A stretch of 64,000 bases of DNA from Cranoglanis bouderius (lineage: Eukaryota; Chordata; Actinopteri; Siluriformes; Cranoglanididae), in contig CM042548.1 in the NCBI GenBank assembly GCA_023630585.1, positions 11,186,027 to 11,250,026 of the forward strand. Direction: 5' to 3'. This document shows, piece after piece, positions 49,495 to 61,358 of this stretch; within the stretch, counting starts at the first letter, position 1; the number at the start of each line of letters is the position of its first letter. A program made the position numbers and the translations under genes. The notes below the pieces were generated by a model. It was not told where the DNA came from. It made no database searches and saw only the letters and a list, made by a program, of their open reading frames with translations.

Positions 49495-51285
49495 TCAGTC
49501 CAGTCTCTGAGTATTGAAGACTCTGATGGCTTGGGGGAGGAAACTGTTACACAGTCTGGCCATGAGGGCCCGAATGCTTCGGTACCTTTTTCCAGATGGC
49601 AGGAGGGTGAAGAGTTTGTGTGAGGGGTGTGTGGGATCATCCACAATGCTGGTGGTTTTGCGAATGCAGCGTGTGGTGTAAATGTCTGTGATGGTGGATA
49701 GAGAGACCCTGATGATCTTCTCAGTTGTCCTCACTACCCACTGCAGGGTCTTGCGATCTGGTACGGTTCAATTTCCAAACCAGGCAGTGACGCAGTTGCT
49801 CAGGATGCTCTCAGTAGTTCCTTTGTAGAATGTGGTGAGGATCGGGGGTGGGAGATAGGCTTTTTTCAGCCTTCTCAGAAAGTAGAGGCAGTGCTGGGCT
49901 TTCTTAGTGATGGAGCTGGTGTTGAGGGACCAGGTGAGGTTCTCCGCCAGGTGAACACCAAGGAATTTGGTGCTCTTGACTATCTCCACGGAGGAGCCGT
50001 CGATGTTCAGCGGAGAGTGGTCGCTCCGTGCTCTCCTGAAGTCAACAACCATCTCTTTTGTTTTGTCCACGTTCAGAGACAGGTTGTTGGCTCTGAACCA
50101 GTCTGTTAGCCACTGCACCTCCTCTCTGTATGCTGATTCGTCGTTCTTGCTGATGAGACCCACCATGTCATCGGCGAACTTGATGATGTGATTGGAGCTG
50201 TGCATTGCTGTACAGTCATGAGTCAGCAGAGTGAACAGCAGTGGACTGAGCACACAGCCCTGGGGAGCACCAGTCCTCAGTGTGGTGGTGCTGGAGATAC
50301 TGTTCCCCTGGGTCTCCCAGTCAGGAAGTCCAGGATCCAGTTGCAGAGGAAGGTGTTCAAGCCCAGCAGGTTCAGCTTTCCAATCAGGTGCTGAGGAATT
50401 ATTGTTGAATGCTGAAATGAAGTCTATGAACAGCATTCGCACATAGGTGTCCTTTTTGTCCAGGTGGGTGAGGGCCAGATGTAGGGTGGTGGAGATGGCA
50501 TCATCTGTTGAGCGGTTGGGACGATATGCAAATTGCAGGGGATCCAGTGAGGGGGGCAACAGGGTCTTGATGTGCCTCATGATGAGCCTCTTGAAGCACT
50601 TTATGATGATGGGTGTGAGTGTGATGGGACGGTAGTCATTGAGGCAGGACACTGAAGACTTCTTCAGCACGGGGACAATGGTGGTGCCCTTGAAGCACGT
50701 TGGAACGATGGCACTCCTCAGGGAGATGTTGAAGATGTCAGTGAGAACATCCGCCAGCTGGTCTGCACATCCTCTGAGCACTCTTCCAGGAATGTTGTCT
50801 GGTCAAGCAGCTTTCTGTGGGTTGACTCTGCATAGAGTTTTCCTCACATCAGCCGTGGTTAGACACAGCGCCTGGTCGTTAAGAGGAGGGGTGGTCTTCC
50901 TCGCCATCACATCATTCTGCACCTCAAACCGAGTGTAGAAGTTGTTCAGCACATCTGGAAGGGAGGCATCACTGTCACAGGCACATGATGTCCTGTAGTT
51001 GCTGGTGGCCTGAATGCCCTGCCGCTATCCTTGAAGTGCCTGTAGATTTTCTGGGCGTGTGTGCGCTTTGCCTCTCTGATGGCCCGGGACAGTTTGGCTC
51101 TCGCTGTTCTTAGGGCCGCCTTGTCAGCTGCCCTGAAGGTGGAGTCTTGGGTCCTCAGCAGTGCACGCACCTCCGCAGTCATCCACGGCTTCTGGTTAGA
51201 GCGTGTAGTGATTGTATTGAAGACCATGACGTCATCAATGCTTGCTAAAAGTTCCTGTGCCCTGTGTGATGTGACTGCGATGGCC
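49495..51285 (-). pseudogene. Rex1-like LINE ORF2 (connector, RT and C terminus)
   Basis: The connector (51285-50946) has RAQELLASIDDVMVFNTI and AIREAKRTHAQKIYRHFKDS. The RT frame (50781-49768, 337 codons) has FKGTTIVPVLKKSSVSCLND, YRPITLTPIIIKCFKRLI, FAYRPNRSTDDAISTTLHLA, GAPQGCVLSPLLFTLLTHD and the catalytic IIKFADDMVGLIS (Asp pair kept). Then come STKFLGVHLAENLTWS and FLRRLKKAYLPPPILTTFYK. A third frame (49734-49495) holds PSHKLFTLLPSGKRYRSI. At least two frameshifts and a missing segment after FIDFISAFNN break it. Confidence 0.88.
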
Positions 51286-51640
51286 CTGTAGAATCTTCCA
51301 GGACTTCTTCTGCAACCAAGCCTTGGTGGAATTTGAGGTATGCTTGGGATCATTGTCCTGTTGGAAGGTCCAATGAAGCCCAAGCTTCAGCTTCCTCACA
51401 GATGGCATGACGTTTTCTCCTAGGATTTCCTGATACTTCAGTGAATCCATCTTGCCTTCCACACGCTGCAGGTTTCCAGTGCCAGAGGATGCAAAGCAAC
51501 CCCACTGAAACCTCAATGCCTGTTGCCACCAAGTCTTGCTGCAGGTCTTTTGCAGTCACTCAAGGGTTTTTCACAACCTGCCTTCTTCGAAAAGCCGTTG
51601 ATAGCTTCCTTTTTCTGTCCCGTCCAGGTATTTCATCTAT
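51286..51640 (-). pseudogene. Tc1-like transposase remnant left of the LINE
   Basis: Minus-strand frames contain MTAKDLQQDLVATGIEVS, then WGCFASSGTGNLQRVEGKMD, KLKLGLHWTFQQDNDPKHTS (second catalytic Asp) and NSTKAWLQKKSWKILQ, at which point the LINE begins. The first Asp region and the Glu block are missing or broken. Confidence 0.85.
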
Positions 51641-52609
51641 TTTCTGCCCCTAGCCAGTTCAGGTATTTCATGTGTTCCAGCTCAAGCACACCTGGTACAA
51701 CTGATGAAGCCCTTGATTAGTTGCATCAAGTGCGCTTGAGACAACATCTGTTTTGCATATTTGTGCTGTTGTGAGGGATTCTATTCAGGGGGTTGAATAA
51801 TTTTGAGACTGGAGAAGTCATTATAAGTTGCATTTGGGGAAACCACTTGAAGCATTCGTTGTGTTGAACTATTTCAGTTGCTTTGTTTGATTTGTTCATT
51901 GCAAACAGCTGAAAGTCTGTAATTTTTTACAATAAACCTGATTTGCAATGGGGGTTGAATAATTTTGATTGCAACTGTATATAGCTGCTGTAAAGTAAGT
52001 GATAACAGGAACTATCTTGTTTAAATGTAACTATAAATGGATACTCCATGACATTATTTAATAAATAAAACATTGTAGTTGTTGGAAAATTGTTGTCATA
52101 CAAGAGGAATAAACACTTTGGGATGTGCTGTTATAGGAAAATGAGCAACTTTGGGATGGTAACAGTGACTCCAATTCATTGATTATTTTCTTATAACAGC
52201 ACACCTATTATGTTTTATTATATTACTAAATCTAGAATGTACTGCCTATAAAACTGTTTGATATTAACCTGTGGATTAGTAATTGTCTTGTGGCAAATCA
52301 AAAGGTTTTGTATGAATTGGGCTACCACACACACGTACACACTCCTAGCTATCGTGCCATCACGGTGGAAGGGGATGATTATGGGATGAGACGCCATACA
52401 GTCTGTCTCACTGTGTATTCCAGAGGTACATAAAAAACATTTTCAACCCAAAGCGCTCATGTAGCCATATGTGAAAGTGGACTATCATTTCCCCAGCCCT
52501 GCCAACATCCTAGTTATGCTAGCTACTGTGAACTGGAAGAGCCGTAAATGTATATATGTTCTGCTGACTCATGAGTGAAAGTTGTCTCTGTCTCCTTTGT
52601 TTACTCCAG

Positions 52610-52737
52610 TCCATCCAACCAAGAAGAACCGACAGACGTGTGTGCGCAAGAGCCTGATCTGCGCCTTTGCCATGGCCTTCATCATCAGTGTTATGCTTAT
52701 TGCGGCCAATCAGATGCTGCGCAATGGAATGGAATAG
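52610..52737 (+). CDS. caln1: caln1 last coding exon (membrane anchor and stop)
   Basis: This exon follows TTTACTCCAG and completes a split Val codon, then gives 41 residues: HPTKKNRQTCVRKSL, a hydrophobic segment ICAFAMAFIISVMLIAA and NQMLRNGME, ending in TAG at 52735-52737. The basic residues before one hydrophobic helix near the C terminus form the tail anchor that puts calneurons into Golgi and plasma membranes with the EF-hands facing the cytosol. The sequence is close to vertebrate calneuron 1. Confidence 0.95.
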
Positions 52738-55400
52738 AAACGCCACTGTGAGCAGGGGTGTGTGGGCGGAACCTGCATGTGCATGTCCGTCAGAGACGTC
52801 ATTTCCTTCTGCCTGAACACAAAAAAAGCCTTCAACCTGCAACCTTCAGACTAAGGAAACCAAACACCTCGTCAAAAGAATGGTGGAGTGTTTTCTGTCA
52901 GGAATGGCAGCCAGCAGGGGCCATGCATTACTGAGTCCTCTCTCCACCTCACTGGCAGGGACTTTAAAGGGCTGACTTGTTCTCTTGTTTTTCCCCTTCT
53001 CTTCCCATGCCATCTCTGTTTCCTCAGTGCAATAACTTGTAGGAGTCTGCAAGAACCAATTTTTGTCTCCCATTTTCATCAGGGATGTGCTGAAGAGCTG
53101 CTTCAAGGCACAGACATGTCTGCAAAAGGAAGTTATCAGTAGCGGCCACTCATCTGTATACTTTTTACAGCTTTGAGAATTCATATATCTGAGCTTCTTT
53201 TTATTATTGATGAGGTTGTTTCTTCATATGATCAGTATGCGAAACGAGCCTGCTGAAGGATTATTCTTGATATTATTTTAATAGCAGAGCTGGGGTTTTG
53301 GCTCATGCCATATTGTTTATGCTTAATATTCTAAATCTGATGTTAGATTATCTTAAGGCCAGTTTATCTGTGATTGTTCTTATAGAAAGACCTCTGGTTA
53401 TGCTCTTATTGCATTTTCACACTTTTCCCAAACACTAGGACCTGTACCTAGTACCCTTGTTTGGTAGAAGGTGTCACACAGACACAGACACTCCAAAAAC
53501 AGACACTCCAAAGACACAGACACTCCAAAAACTGCAGCGAAATTGCACAAATTTTAGGGATGCACAGGGCAATAATCATATATGCATCAGAGCAGTTACT
53601 GGCATGAACTGCTGGATTGGTATCTTGGATTCGATATGTTTTCCATTCAAATCCACTGATGATATTCTCCTGATGCTATGCTTCCATTCCAATCCACCTA
53701 TGCTATGAAAACACAAGACATTGACTCCTGATTGGTTGCTGACTCCTGCCACTCACCATGTAGTCAGACTTATTTCATTCCCAAAGTTTGGGTGCAATGA
53801 CATTTGACATGGCTGAACTGACTTAAGACCTATACATACAAATTTCTCACCAATTCCAAGCCCACACCCCTGACAAAGCACTATGAATTACTATTATAAA
53901 GTATTTCCCCCCCTGACTCAAACTAACAGAAAAATCCTACACACTGAAGCTTTGATGTATTATTTATCAGGTTAGTGTTGCTTCACCTTTATTCCCAACT
54001 CTGGTTGGAGCTACTTGCTTATATATCAAAATAATGAACAATTTCTGACTTGGTTCAGTTGCTTTCTTTGGTCCACGTATCAAGAAAGTATTCAGTCTCC
54101 TCTATAGACCAAAGCATGTCTTTCCACACCATTCACATTGTAGGATGCCCAGCCCCAGGAGCATCTGGGAGACTGTTTTGTGAACTACAGACCACCATTT
54201 ACAAGTTTTCTGGTCCATACACTGTATTAAAAAAAAGTCTTCACCAAACATTCCGAACTCATCAAAAGTTACCAAAATAGTGTAAAAAGTGTGAAAATGC
54301 ACCCAGTCTCCAGCTTATGGTGGTGGTTGACAGTGATTTAATGCCTCCAGGTCAAAGCCGTTCAGTGAGCTTTTCCTTTCATCACAGTAATTAACAGGAT
54401 TAACTTATTTTGTGTCAGACTCTTTTTTTTTTTAATGACCATTTATATTTGACTGCATTTCTCGGAACATTCTGTCTAATTGCAGAATGGTACTGAAATG
54501 TCATCCATAATCACAAGCTTTTTCAACAGTGACTCGTGAATTTGCTTGGTTTGACAGCTGGGCCTGTTCTGTGCCTGATGCAGCTCATTTTATTTGTGTT
54601 GTTGTTGTTTTGTTTCATGAGAATACCAGTCTCCTGTATGTGTAAGCAGCTTGTTCTCCCCTTCCATCATTTTTTAAAGGACTTTGCTTCATAATGCATG
54701 TGATCTTGTAAATCTGTGTACATAGACGTCTCATGTAGTCACCTGTGTTAAGTGATATGTATATGCATGACTGTGGACAGGTCAGTATGTTCTGCACAGA
54801 CCATGTCAGTGGGCACAGAGGGGGCGGCTGAACCCAATACCAATGCGCCAGCTCTCAGCTCCTCCAGTAGCCTCTGACTAAAGCCATATTAGTCTGCACA
54901 GATGTACTGGGAAACACACGTGCATTTTTTGCTCCTTTAACAGCGAGAACTGCTGATGTTTGTGTGGAGAAACACCATCACTCTTTTGCACGGAAATACT
55001 AATCCTCATCAAGGATTTGTCGAGTTCCAACAATTACAGTGGCTCCATCTGGTGGTTCATGTATGAACTAATTCCTTAACAGTATTAAGTGTTGTGTTTG
55101 TCCTCATGTTGTCTGTCTCAGTTGGATAATAACATTAGCTTGTAGCATTTGATTATATAAGAGCAGGGAGAGGAAACAGGACACTGTACCATATGTGTTT
55201 ACATAAGTAGATTATTTTTATTACTACCATTATATGGAGTAAGTGTGCAGAACTATAGCTAGACTGTACACATTCTGAATGTGTTATATGTGCATTATAT
55301 TTTGGAGTGAATGTTTTCATTATTTATAATGGGATTGTTACATTTAAGACATTTAAAAGGTCCAACACTGGAAATAAATTTGAATTTGTCCTTTGGTGTG
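52738..55400 (+). other. caln1: Probable caln1 3' UTR with polyadenylation signal
   Basis: No repeat family is recognised between the stop codon and an AATAAA at 55373-55378, unlike the introns, which fits an under-invaded 3' UTR. The signal is followed by a GT/T-rich stretch (TTTGTCCTTTGGTGTGG). The extent is inferred; earlier or later cleavage sites are possible. A short imperfect repeat of ACAGACACTCCAAAA lies at 53470-53535. Confidence 0.55.
55373..55378 (+). promoter_or_regulatory. caln1: Candidate caln1 polyadenylation signal (AATAAA)
   Basis: Canonical hexamer about 2.6 kb past the stop codon, followed within 30 bp by a T/GT-rich element. Confidence 0.5.
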
Positions 55401-55451
55401 GATATTTTTAAAAAGTGAACATGAATAACTGGATGGAGCCAATGATTCAGA

Positions 55452-55503
<52 letters not shown>
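55452..55503. repeat. (ATT)n microsatellite
   Basis: About 17 ATT units, near the inferred 3' end of caln1. Confidence 0.95.
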
Positions 55504-56347
55504 GTTTGCAATAGTAATAACAATAATAATTATGGGCATTTGAATTTTTTATTATTAATAGAAATATGTTGGTGGATTAGCCTATTGGTTCCATGGCTGG
55601 TAAGCCGTAAAAGTTTATGTGTAGATTTATTATGGGTTCTTCTCTCTACTTCTCTCTACTCTAAATGATGCCTCCTCACCTTGTGTATCCTACATCCTTC
55701 AGGACAGAAATTGATTAAAACTGCCATGATTAAGGACCTACCAATTCGTTACATATGTTCAGAGGAATTGTGCAGATGGGAAGCTTCTAGAGTGAAAAGA
55801 CACACAGACTTCAAGTCTTGTAAAGAGCATGATGAAAGCCTAGGGTATATGTTATCCACCTCCACCTTTACATCTGGAATATTTTGCAAGTCTCCATGTA
55901 AGTGCTTTCATCTGGCACACTGAAAATATTTAAATTGAATGAAGGCCACAATAAATCCAAATGAATGTGCATTCTAAGTATATTTGATTGACAAATACCT
56001 ACCCATTTGAAGAGTCAGTTATAATACACTTGTAGTGGCATAAACATCAACATTTTGGCATGCCCTGAGTGTATAAAATAATGTTTTTTAATGGAGTTAA
56101 TTCAGTTTGTAATCATACTGTGTTGTGTACAGAACATCATCAATAAATGTCATCACTTTAAGAAAACGCTTCATTAACAAGGACATCTCATTAGGAAAAT
56201 ATTTTTGCCATCGATTCCTCTGTCTACACATTCCATCCCTGCATTTCCTCACGTCCTCGGAAAGAGGAGCCAAGATGTGTGGAAGGGAAGCAAGGAAAGG
56301 AAACGAAGAAGCACAGTTAGAAATGGGAAGAGCCCTGTATCTATCAC

Positions 56348-56374
56348 TCACACACACACACACACACACACACA
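56348..56374. repeat. (CA)n microsatellite
   Basis: About 27 bp of CA dinucleotides between the two genes. Confidence 0.9.
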
Positions 56375-58519
56375 GAAACAAGCCAAATACGCATGCAGAA
56401 TATATATCCACATAGAATATAGATACCGTAAGAGTTGTTATAAGATTCACTAGATAATATTGTAAATATGAAAATCTGTATAGAATAAATGCATAGCAAT
56501 GATGCAATAAAAATGTTTTATAGAATTTTAATTGTCACCTTTATTTCTAATCATTTTGTATGCCTTCTATAAATCTGCGAAGCTTAGGAAGTTGTGCATT
56601 ATCATTTTGATAGTATTCTGCACCAGGAGTAAGATAAATCTTGATGAAACAGGCTATATGTAAGTTCATTTTGTTTAAATTTAGGTGTTTCTAAGATCTC
56701 ATCAATCTCACTGCACCCAAATCTACTTTTCCAAATTCATGTCCAGCCCAAAGCTTATACAGCAGTTCTCACCAAACATGAAACAATCAGAGGTTCAGGT
56801 GCAAACATTTACTTTCTAGACCTTCTCCAAACATTTTAAAGTATAGGTAGGCTTATGAAGTCCTTTTGGTAGTTTATTTTACATAAGGCCAATTTATATG
56901 TACATTATGAGTGTTTTTATTTGACTTTGTGCAAATACCATTGTATTTTTTATGTGTGTTTGCCCTTGAATAGAATAGAATAGTGGACATTAAATATACA
57001 ATACATATACAATACACACATCACTTCCCAAATTTATCAAATGTCCACTTGGTGGAGCTACAACATGATTATTTATATCTATACACCCTTAACCTGATGA
57101 GTACACTGTATCTACACACCAAAGAAGCATTTATACATTTTAATGAAATTTTAATTATTGATATAATTATAAATATACTAAACCAAGAACATGACATTAG
57201 TGTTTTTAGTGTTGCCCAAAAACCCGACAGGCAGGCAGAGGTCACAAGCAGAGTTAATTGGAGCATATCTAGGAACACAGGAACTATGAAACCTGGAAAT
57301 ATGCCTTAGAAATGCAGTACAAAAGAGGATTTTGGAATATGCTGCATGCTGTGGATTTTGCTTTTTGGGGTGGATGTGACAATGTTCGACTGAATTTTAA
57401 ATAACAGGTGTCAGAAACTGTTTGGCCTTGTCTCAGTGCCATCCTTATTAGCATGCACAGACCATGGCCTTTGCAGTTAGGTCTTCTTTAGTGACACTGA
57501 AGGAAGGCTTGTGGCAGAAAATGTATACTTTGATTCAGTGAATCTCAGTATCACATGATCGCATTGTGTTCCCTTCACACTGTTCATCACCAATGACCAA
57601 AAACCTCATGACATGCATTTGAGGGGCACAGACCTAACAGCTTCATGCAGCCTTTTAAAGATGTGGTCTTGGAAAATGTACATTATATTTGTCCGGAGGT
57701 TATGTTGGGGGGAGGGGGGGTATCTGTTCTGTTCTTTTCTTATTAAAAGCATAAAATCTGGTTGTGCTTTGTTGATACTTTTTTGGAATTGTAATTTACC
57801 TCACTTGTGATTTGATTTTAATGTTTGTAAAGTTGATGAAACATTAATGAAGTCACTCCATACATTACCCTACACAAGCAGAGTAGTTCATGATTTTATT
57901 TAAAATTTTATTTTAATTTAATGGAAGACAGTATGGGAGAATTTCCATCACCAAACCATTTGACCATGAGCAGTAGTAGCGCATATTCATTTACACGTGT
58001 TATTACACTCACTCTAAAATTCAAAAATACCTTACCTAATATATCTTAATATATCTATACTCGTTGTACTGTACTGTAGAATTATTTCCCCTTTGCATAT
58101 TAAAAGGTCATGCTACTGAGTGTTTAAGTCACTAACAGATTCTGTTACTTACTTAAAAAAAAAAAAGTCTTATTAATAGGGTTGAAGCTGTAAAAATTGT
58201 TTTAAAAATATCTACAACAAATAGTAAAACGTAAGCAAATTGCATTATACATCCATCATTACGAACACTTGTAAATGAGTATTTTCCACTGGGGCAGTGA
58301 AGACAAATCAACAGAAATACTAAAGTCCATGACTTCCAAAAAACCCAGATATCTTAATTCAAATAAAAGAAAGAGACCACTTAAAATGCAAAAAGAGCTA
58401 AATGTAGTTTGTAGCACCCTGAAGAAAAGGTGTTACTTGATATGGAATGCTGTTATTATAACTTCTTTAACCTGTTTTGTTCCACAGCATGATTCTTACA
58501 AAATCAAAATTTTTTGGTC

Positions 58520-58541
58520 TTTTTTTTTTTTTTTTTTTTTT
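58520..58541. repeat. T run
   Basis: About 22 T, possibly the A-tail of a minus-strand retro-insert, but no body of an element is visible beside it. Confidence 0.7.
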
Positions 58542-58803
58542 AAAGTTTGTAATAGATGGCCACTCTTTTTGAGGAACACATATTTCTAATAAAAACCTCT
58601 TGTTCTGTAGAGGACTGTACTCAGAGGACTGAATGTGGAGTTTTTCTCGCATGTATTGCACACTCCTCTACTGAGAGCAGCTCACACCCAATAAAATCTA
58701 ATTCAATGACTTCAGACCCAAAGCTGAAAGCAGAGCCTTGCAGTTCCTATTAAGACTTCTGGATTCTTGTGTGTACCAGTCTTATATGATGGGTCTGACT
58801 CAC

Positions 58804-58950
58804 TCAGAGTCCCCGTTGCTTCCTCATCGTGTTTTTGATGTTCCACCTCTGGCCAGTGCAGGCCTGTAGAACCAGTGCATAGCCGAAGGAGACGTTGGAC
58901 TTCACCACCTCTAGGCAGCGACCTGTGGCCCGGTTCATGATCGATTCATT
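58804..58950 (-). CDS. galnt17: galnt17 last coding exon (end of the ricin-type lectin domain)
   Basis: On the minus strand the exon follows TTTTACTTGCAG and encodes 48 residues starting NESIMNRATGRCLEVV and including LQACTGQRWNIKN, then RKQRGL and a TGA stop at 58806-58804. CLEV and QRW are the CLD- and QxW-like motifs of the third (gamma) repeat of the beta-trefoil lectin domain that polypeptide GalNAc-transferases use to recognise glycosylated substrates. It joins in phase 0 to the exon at 59874. Confidence 0.88.
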   Translation of the reverse strand, partial: NESIMNRATGRCLEVVKSNVSFGYALVLQACTGQRWNIKNTMRKQRGL

Positions 58951-59002
58951 CTGCAAGTAAAATTTTAATACATTTATGGGCTGTGGGGCACTAATGAATA
59001 TA

Positions 59003-59760
59003 CAGCACCCTTGGTAAATATGACCAAAGAAGGATGTGAAAATTTGTCTTTATTGTTTAACATTTTGGTCTTTTACTCTGCTTTCATGGATATCAAACAA
59101 TTGCAAACACAACACAGGTTTATCCAAAAAAATATCTTTGTTAAATATAGGTGTGCAACAATTATGAATTCATATGAGGAAAATATATTTGAAGTATATT
59201 CCCATTGATATTTACTTTTTTTTAGTACACCTGGGTGACTAAGAACAGGAAATTGTTCAACCATGACTTCCTGTTTCACAGGGGTATAAATATGAGGTAA
59301 CAAATAGGCTAAATTCCCTTAGTCATTCATAACAATGGGTAAGACCAAGGAATATATCTGTGATGTGCGGCAAAAGGTTGTTGAGCTTCACAAAATGGGA
59401 AGTGGCTATAAGAAAATAGCCAGTGAAAACTGGAAATGTTATGAATCAACCTGGAATTGGACATCTCTATATTGTCTCAACACACTGTGAAGAGGATGGT
59501 TCGAGTGGCCAAAAAAATCTCCAAGGATCACAGCTGGAGAATTGCAGAAGTTAGTTGGGGTCAGAAAATGTCCAAAACTACAATCCGAAGTCACCACATC
59601 ACCTCAAGTTGTTTGGAAGGGTTTCAAGAAAAAAGCCCCTACTCTCGTCCAAAAAACAAAGTGGAGGACTGCCAGACTACTTACATTACTTGAGTTTCTT
59701 ATTGTTACCTTTCATTTTGTATAGTGAGTGTAAAATTTGAATTGTGAATATGTTTAATTT
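59003..59760 (+). mobile_element. Tc1-like remnant in a galnt17 intron
   Basis: TA (59001-59002) precedes CAGCACCCTTGGTAAATATG. An ATG at 59336 opens MGKTKEYICDVRQKVVELHK and GSGYKKIAS, the start of a Tc1 transposase. Then come a frameshift and further pieces (RMVRVAKKISKDHSWRIAE-like, and KVEDCQTTY at the end of an open frame near 59690). The catalytic domain is missing and no right terminus is clear. Confidence 0.8.
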
Positions 59761-59873
59761 TTTACAAAATACCTTTGTCCATTTTCTGCATGATATTTAA
59801 CTTATGCTATTAATTTGGGAGTTAACTGTAATTAATGTATAGCTTGAAGATTTGTCCAAGTTTATAGTTTTAC

Positions 59874-60035
59874 CTGTACAAAGTTCCATGTCTTTTGGCG
59901 TATGTTGGCGACTTTGTCACAGTTGACAAGTTGAGGGAAGCTGCTGATCATGTCATCAATAACACAGCTGGTGTCATCTCCAGTGCTTCCCAAAGGTCCC
60001 ACAAACAGGTATCCCTCCTTGGTATAGCGCCCAAG
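59874..60035 (-). CDS. galnt17: galnt17 coding exon (lectin domain, middle)
   Basis: A 162-bp minus-strand exon between GTTTGGTAG and GTAAAAC, encoding 54 residues. It starts LGRYTKEGYLFVGPLGSTG, continues with SCVIDDMISSFPQLVNCDK and ends QKTWNFVQ. The Trp-rich end is the QxW-like close of the beta repeat. It begins and ends in phase 0. The wording is closest to the GALNT17/18 pair among vertebrate family members as I remember them. Confidence 0.88.
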
Positions 60036-60396
60036 CTACCAAACACAAACATAGTGGTCTGTTTACGCTGATAATAATGTACCTGGACCCTACAGTGACC
60101 CCTACACTGAAAAGTTTAGTATCTTATTGACTCTAACGCACCTCTTTTAAGAAAATATAACATTGTGCAACAGTCTGGAGAAATCTATTAATTTACATAC
60201 GAATCATACTAATAGCCAGTAGTGACATTCCAGAATATGAAGCCAAGTATATTGTTGCTTAGCTACCACTGATAAAGAATATGTTAAAAACCATGTCATG
60301 TAAAAAACTCCCCACAGGCATAATCCATTTTCAGACTGCAGTCAGAGGAGGTGTGTTTGAGGTCAGATTTCTTCAGCACTAGAGCTGGGACTCTAC

Positions 60397-60492
60397 CTGT
60401 GGGTTCCAACCATGGCAAGGGTGAAGGGTTGCTGTGTGGTTCTCCTTCACACCCTGATCCACACACAGATGGGTCACGTTGGAGTTGCGAAT
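60397..60492 (-). CDS. galnt17: galnt17 coding exon (lectin domain, first repeat)
   Basis: A 96-bp minus-strand exon between TTTGGATGGCAG and GTAGAG, encoding IRNSNVTHLCVDQGVKEN and HTATLHPCHGWNPQ. CVDQG takes the place of the CLD motif of the alpha repeat, and HPCHG is typical of the family. Both ends are phase 0. NVT and NHT could be N-glycosylation sites in the Golgi lumen. Confidence 0.88.
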
Positions 60493-60756
60493 CTGCCATC
60501 CAAACAGACACACACACAAATACACTCAGCTCTAGCCTTTTTACCACTAGGAAGTGTGTTATTGCGTCATGACTCTTCTAACTCTCTTAACCATTTACTC
60601 TGCTATAAACAAGTGGGTAGAGCCAAAACAGAGAATGTGATGCCTGCTCAAAGCCATATGTCTGACCAATTATTACTGTTACTTCAAGACCTCTATCCTG
60701 AAGTGACAGCTTCACAATTATGGAATTACTTATACTCACTCTTATGTTTTACTCAC

Positions 60757-60894
60757 TTCTCCATAAAACAGTGTGTTGTTGTATCGCCTCATCTCTGGGT
60801 AGATATTATCGAGGTACCACTCAAAGTTTTTACACTGCAATTTTTTCCTCAGGGCCACACGCTCTGATATGTCCCCAAAATCAATGCCATGGTT
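60757..60894 (-). CDS. galnt17: galnt17 coding exon (end of catalytic domain and linker)
   Basis: A 138-bp minus-strand exon between TGTGTATGTAG and GTGAGT. It encodes 46 residues: NHGIDFGDISERVALRKKL, CKNFEWYLDNIYPEMRRYN and NTLFYGE. The DISERVALRKKLxCKxFxWYLxNVYPE block marks the end of the catalytic domain in the GALNT8/9/17/18 (Y) subfamily. Both ends are in phase 0. Confidence 0.9.
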
Positions 60895-61021
60895 CTACAT
60901 ACACAGAGACAGTAGAAAGTGTATTATAAAGATTCAGAGAAAGCATGCAGCATATTCCAATGTTGATTTATTGTTTCTGAGATTATTTTAAAAGAGATAT
61001 GGCTCTGAATCAGTTCCTCAC

Positions 61022-61207
61022 CTCCACTGGAATATTCCAGGCCAGGTAGACATTAGACTTGTACTCATCCAACCATACTTCAGCCACCCGCAGTGCATTG
61101 CGCCTGGTGTGAAAAGCAATGTTGCTGTGGTACGGCTTCTTCGTCCTGGCAACATGAGCCACCCGAGAGCACGGCAAGACCTCCATACTGCCCCCACACA
61201 GCCAAAC
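61022..61207 (-). CDS. galnt17: galnt17 coding exon (catalytic domain)
   Basis: A 186-bp minus-strand exon encoding 62 residues: VWLCGGSMEVLPCSRVAHV, ARTKKPYHSNIAFHTRRNA and LRVAEVWLDEYKSNVYLAWN. CGGSMEVLPCSRVAH is the conserved stretch after the Gal/GalNAc-T motif and includes a metal-ligand His in working family members. The acceptor GGATGCAAG is weak in pyrimidines but is the only one that keeps phase 0 with the exon at 61359. Confidence 0.9.
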
Positions 61208-61358
61208 CTTGCATCCACCCACACACATAACAGGTTTTTTGGGTTGTTTTTTTTTTACAATGTTTATGTTCTTCCAAACTGATAAAACCTTTTTAGCAGC
61301 TGGTAGTAGTAGTAGTCAGTGCTGTACATAAAACAGGGAGACATTTTGGCACACTAAC

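Larger units (their letters stand above)
48890..51285 (-). mobile_element. Rex1-like (CR1/L2 group) LINE, 5'-truncated
   Basis: It is a non-LTR retrotransposon on the minus strand. The 3' end at about 48890-49030 has the ACCATATACAGCTGGTACAG and GGACCATGGTGCTACATAAA text I associate with fish Rex1 tails. ORF2 runs from the endonuclease-RT connector (51280) to the C terminus (49495). The endonuclease domain is missing, the usual 5' truncation. It lies inside a Tc1 transposase region, of which about 50 bp seems lost at the insertion point. Confidence 0.85.
48496..51977 (-). mobile_element. Tc1-like element split by a LINE insertion
   Basis: TA flanks at 48494-48495 and 51978-51979. Ends: CAGTTACAATCAAAATTATT and its complement. 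A second terminal motif (AAAATTATTCAACCCCTTCA at about 48685; complement near 51787) gives two-step inverted repeats about 215 bp long. A Rex1-like LINE occupies about 48890-51285. Removing it leaves a Tc1 of about 1.1 kb. Confidence 0.92.
42708..52609 (+). other. caln1: caln1 last visible intron, about 9.9 kb
   Basis: It runs from GTAAGG to TTTACTCCAG. It contains three Tc1-like elements, one with a nested LINE. From 42813 to 44210 there is a pair of abutting minus-strand open frames without recognised homology. 45800-46818 and 51980-52600 look featureless. Confidence 0.85.
55504..58803. other. Region between the two convergent genes
   Basis: AT-rich. It holds a (CA)n run at 56348-56374 and a T run at 58520-58541. 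It must include the galnt17 3' UTR on the minus strand; TTTATT (a reversed AATAAA) occurs near 57895 and 56526, but I cannot pick the true site. No gene seen. Confidence 0.5.

Noticed and set aside
49891..50938. Plus-strand open frames across the LINE
   Set aside because: They lie opposite the reverse transcriptase frame on the minus strand and have no motif of their own.
53470..53535. A CRISPR-like or functional repeat array
   Set aside because: Only three or four imperfect ACAGACACTCCAAAA units without unique spacers, in a vertebrate 3' UTR; a simple repeat.
60296..60547. An 83-codon minus-strand gene
   Set aside because: It is another frame across the galnt17 exon at 60397-60492 and its flanking introns.
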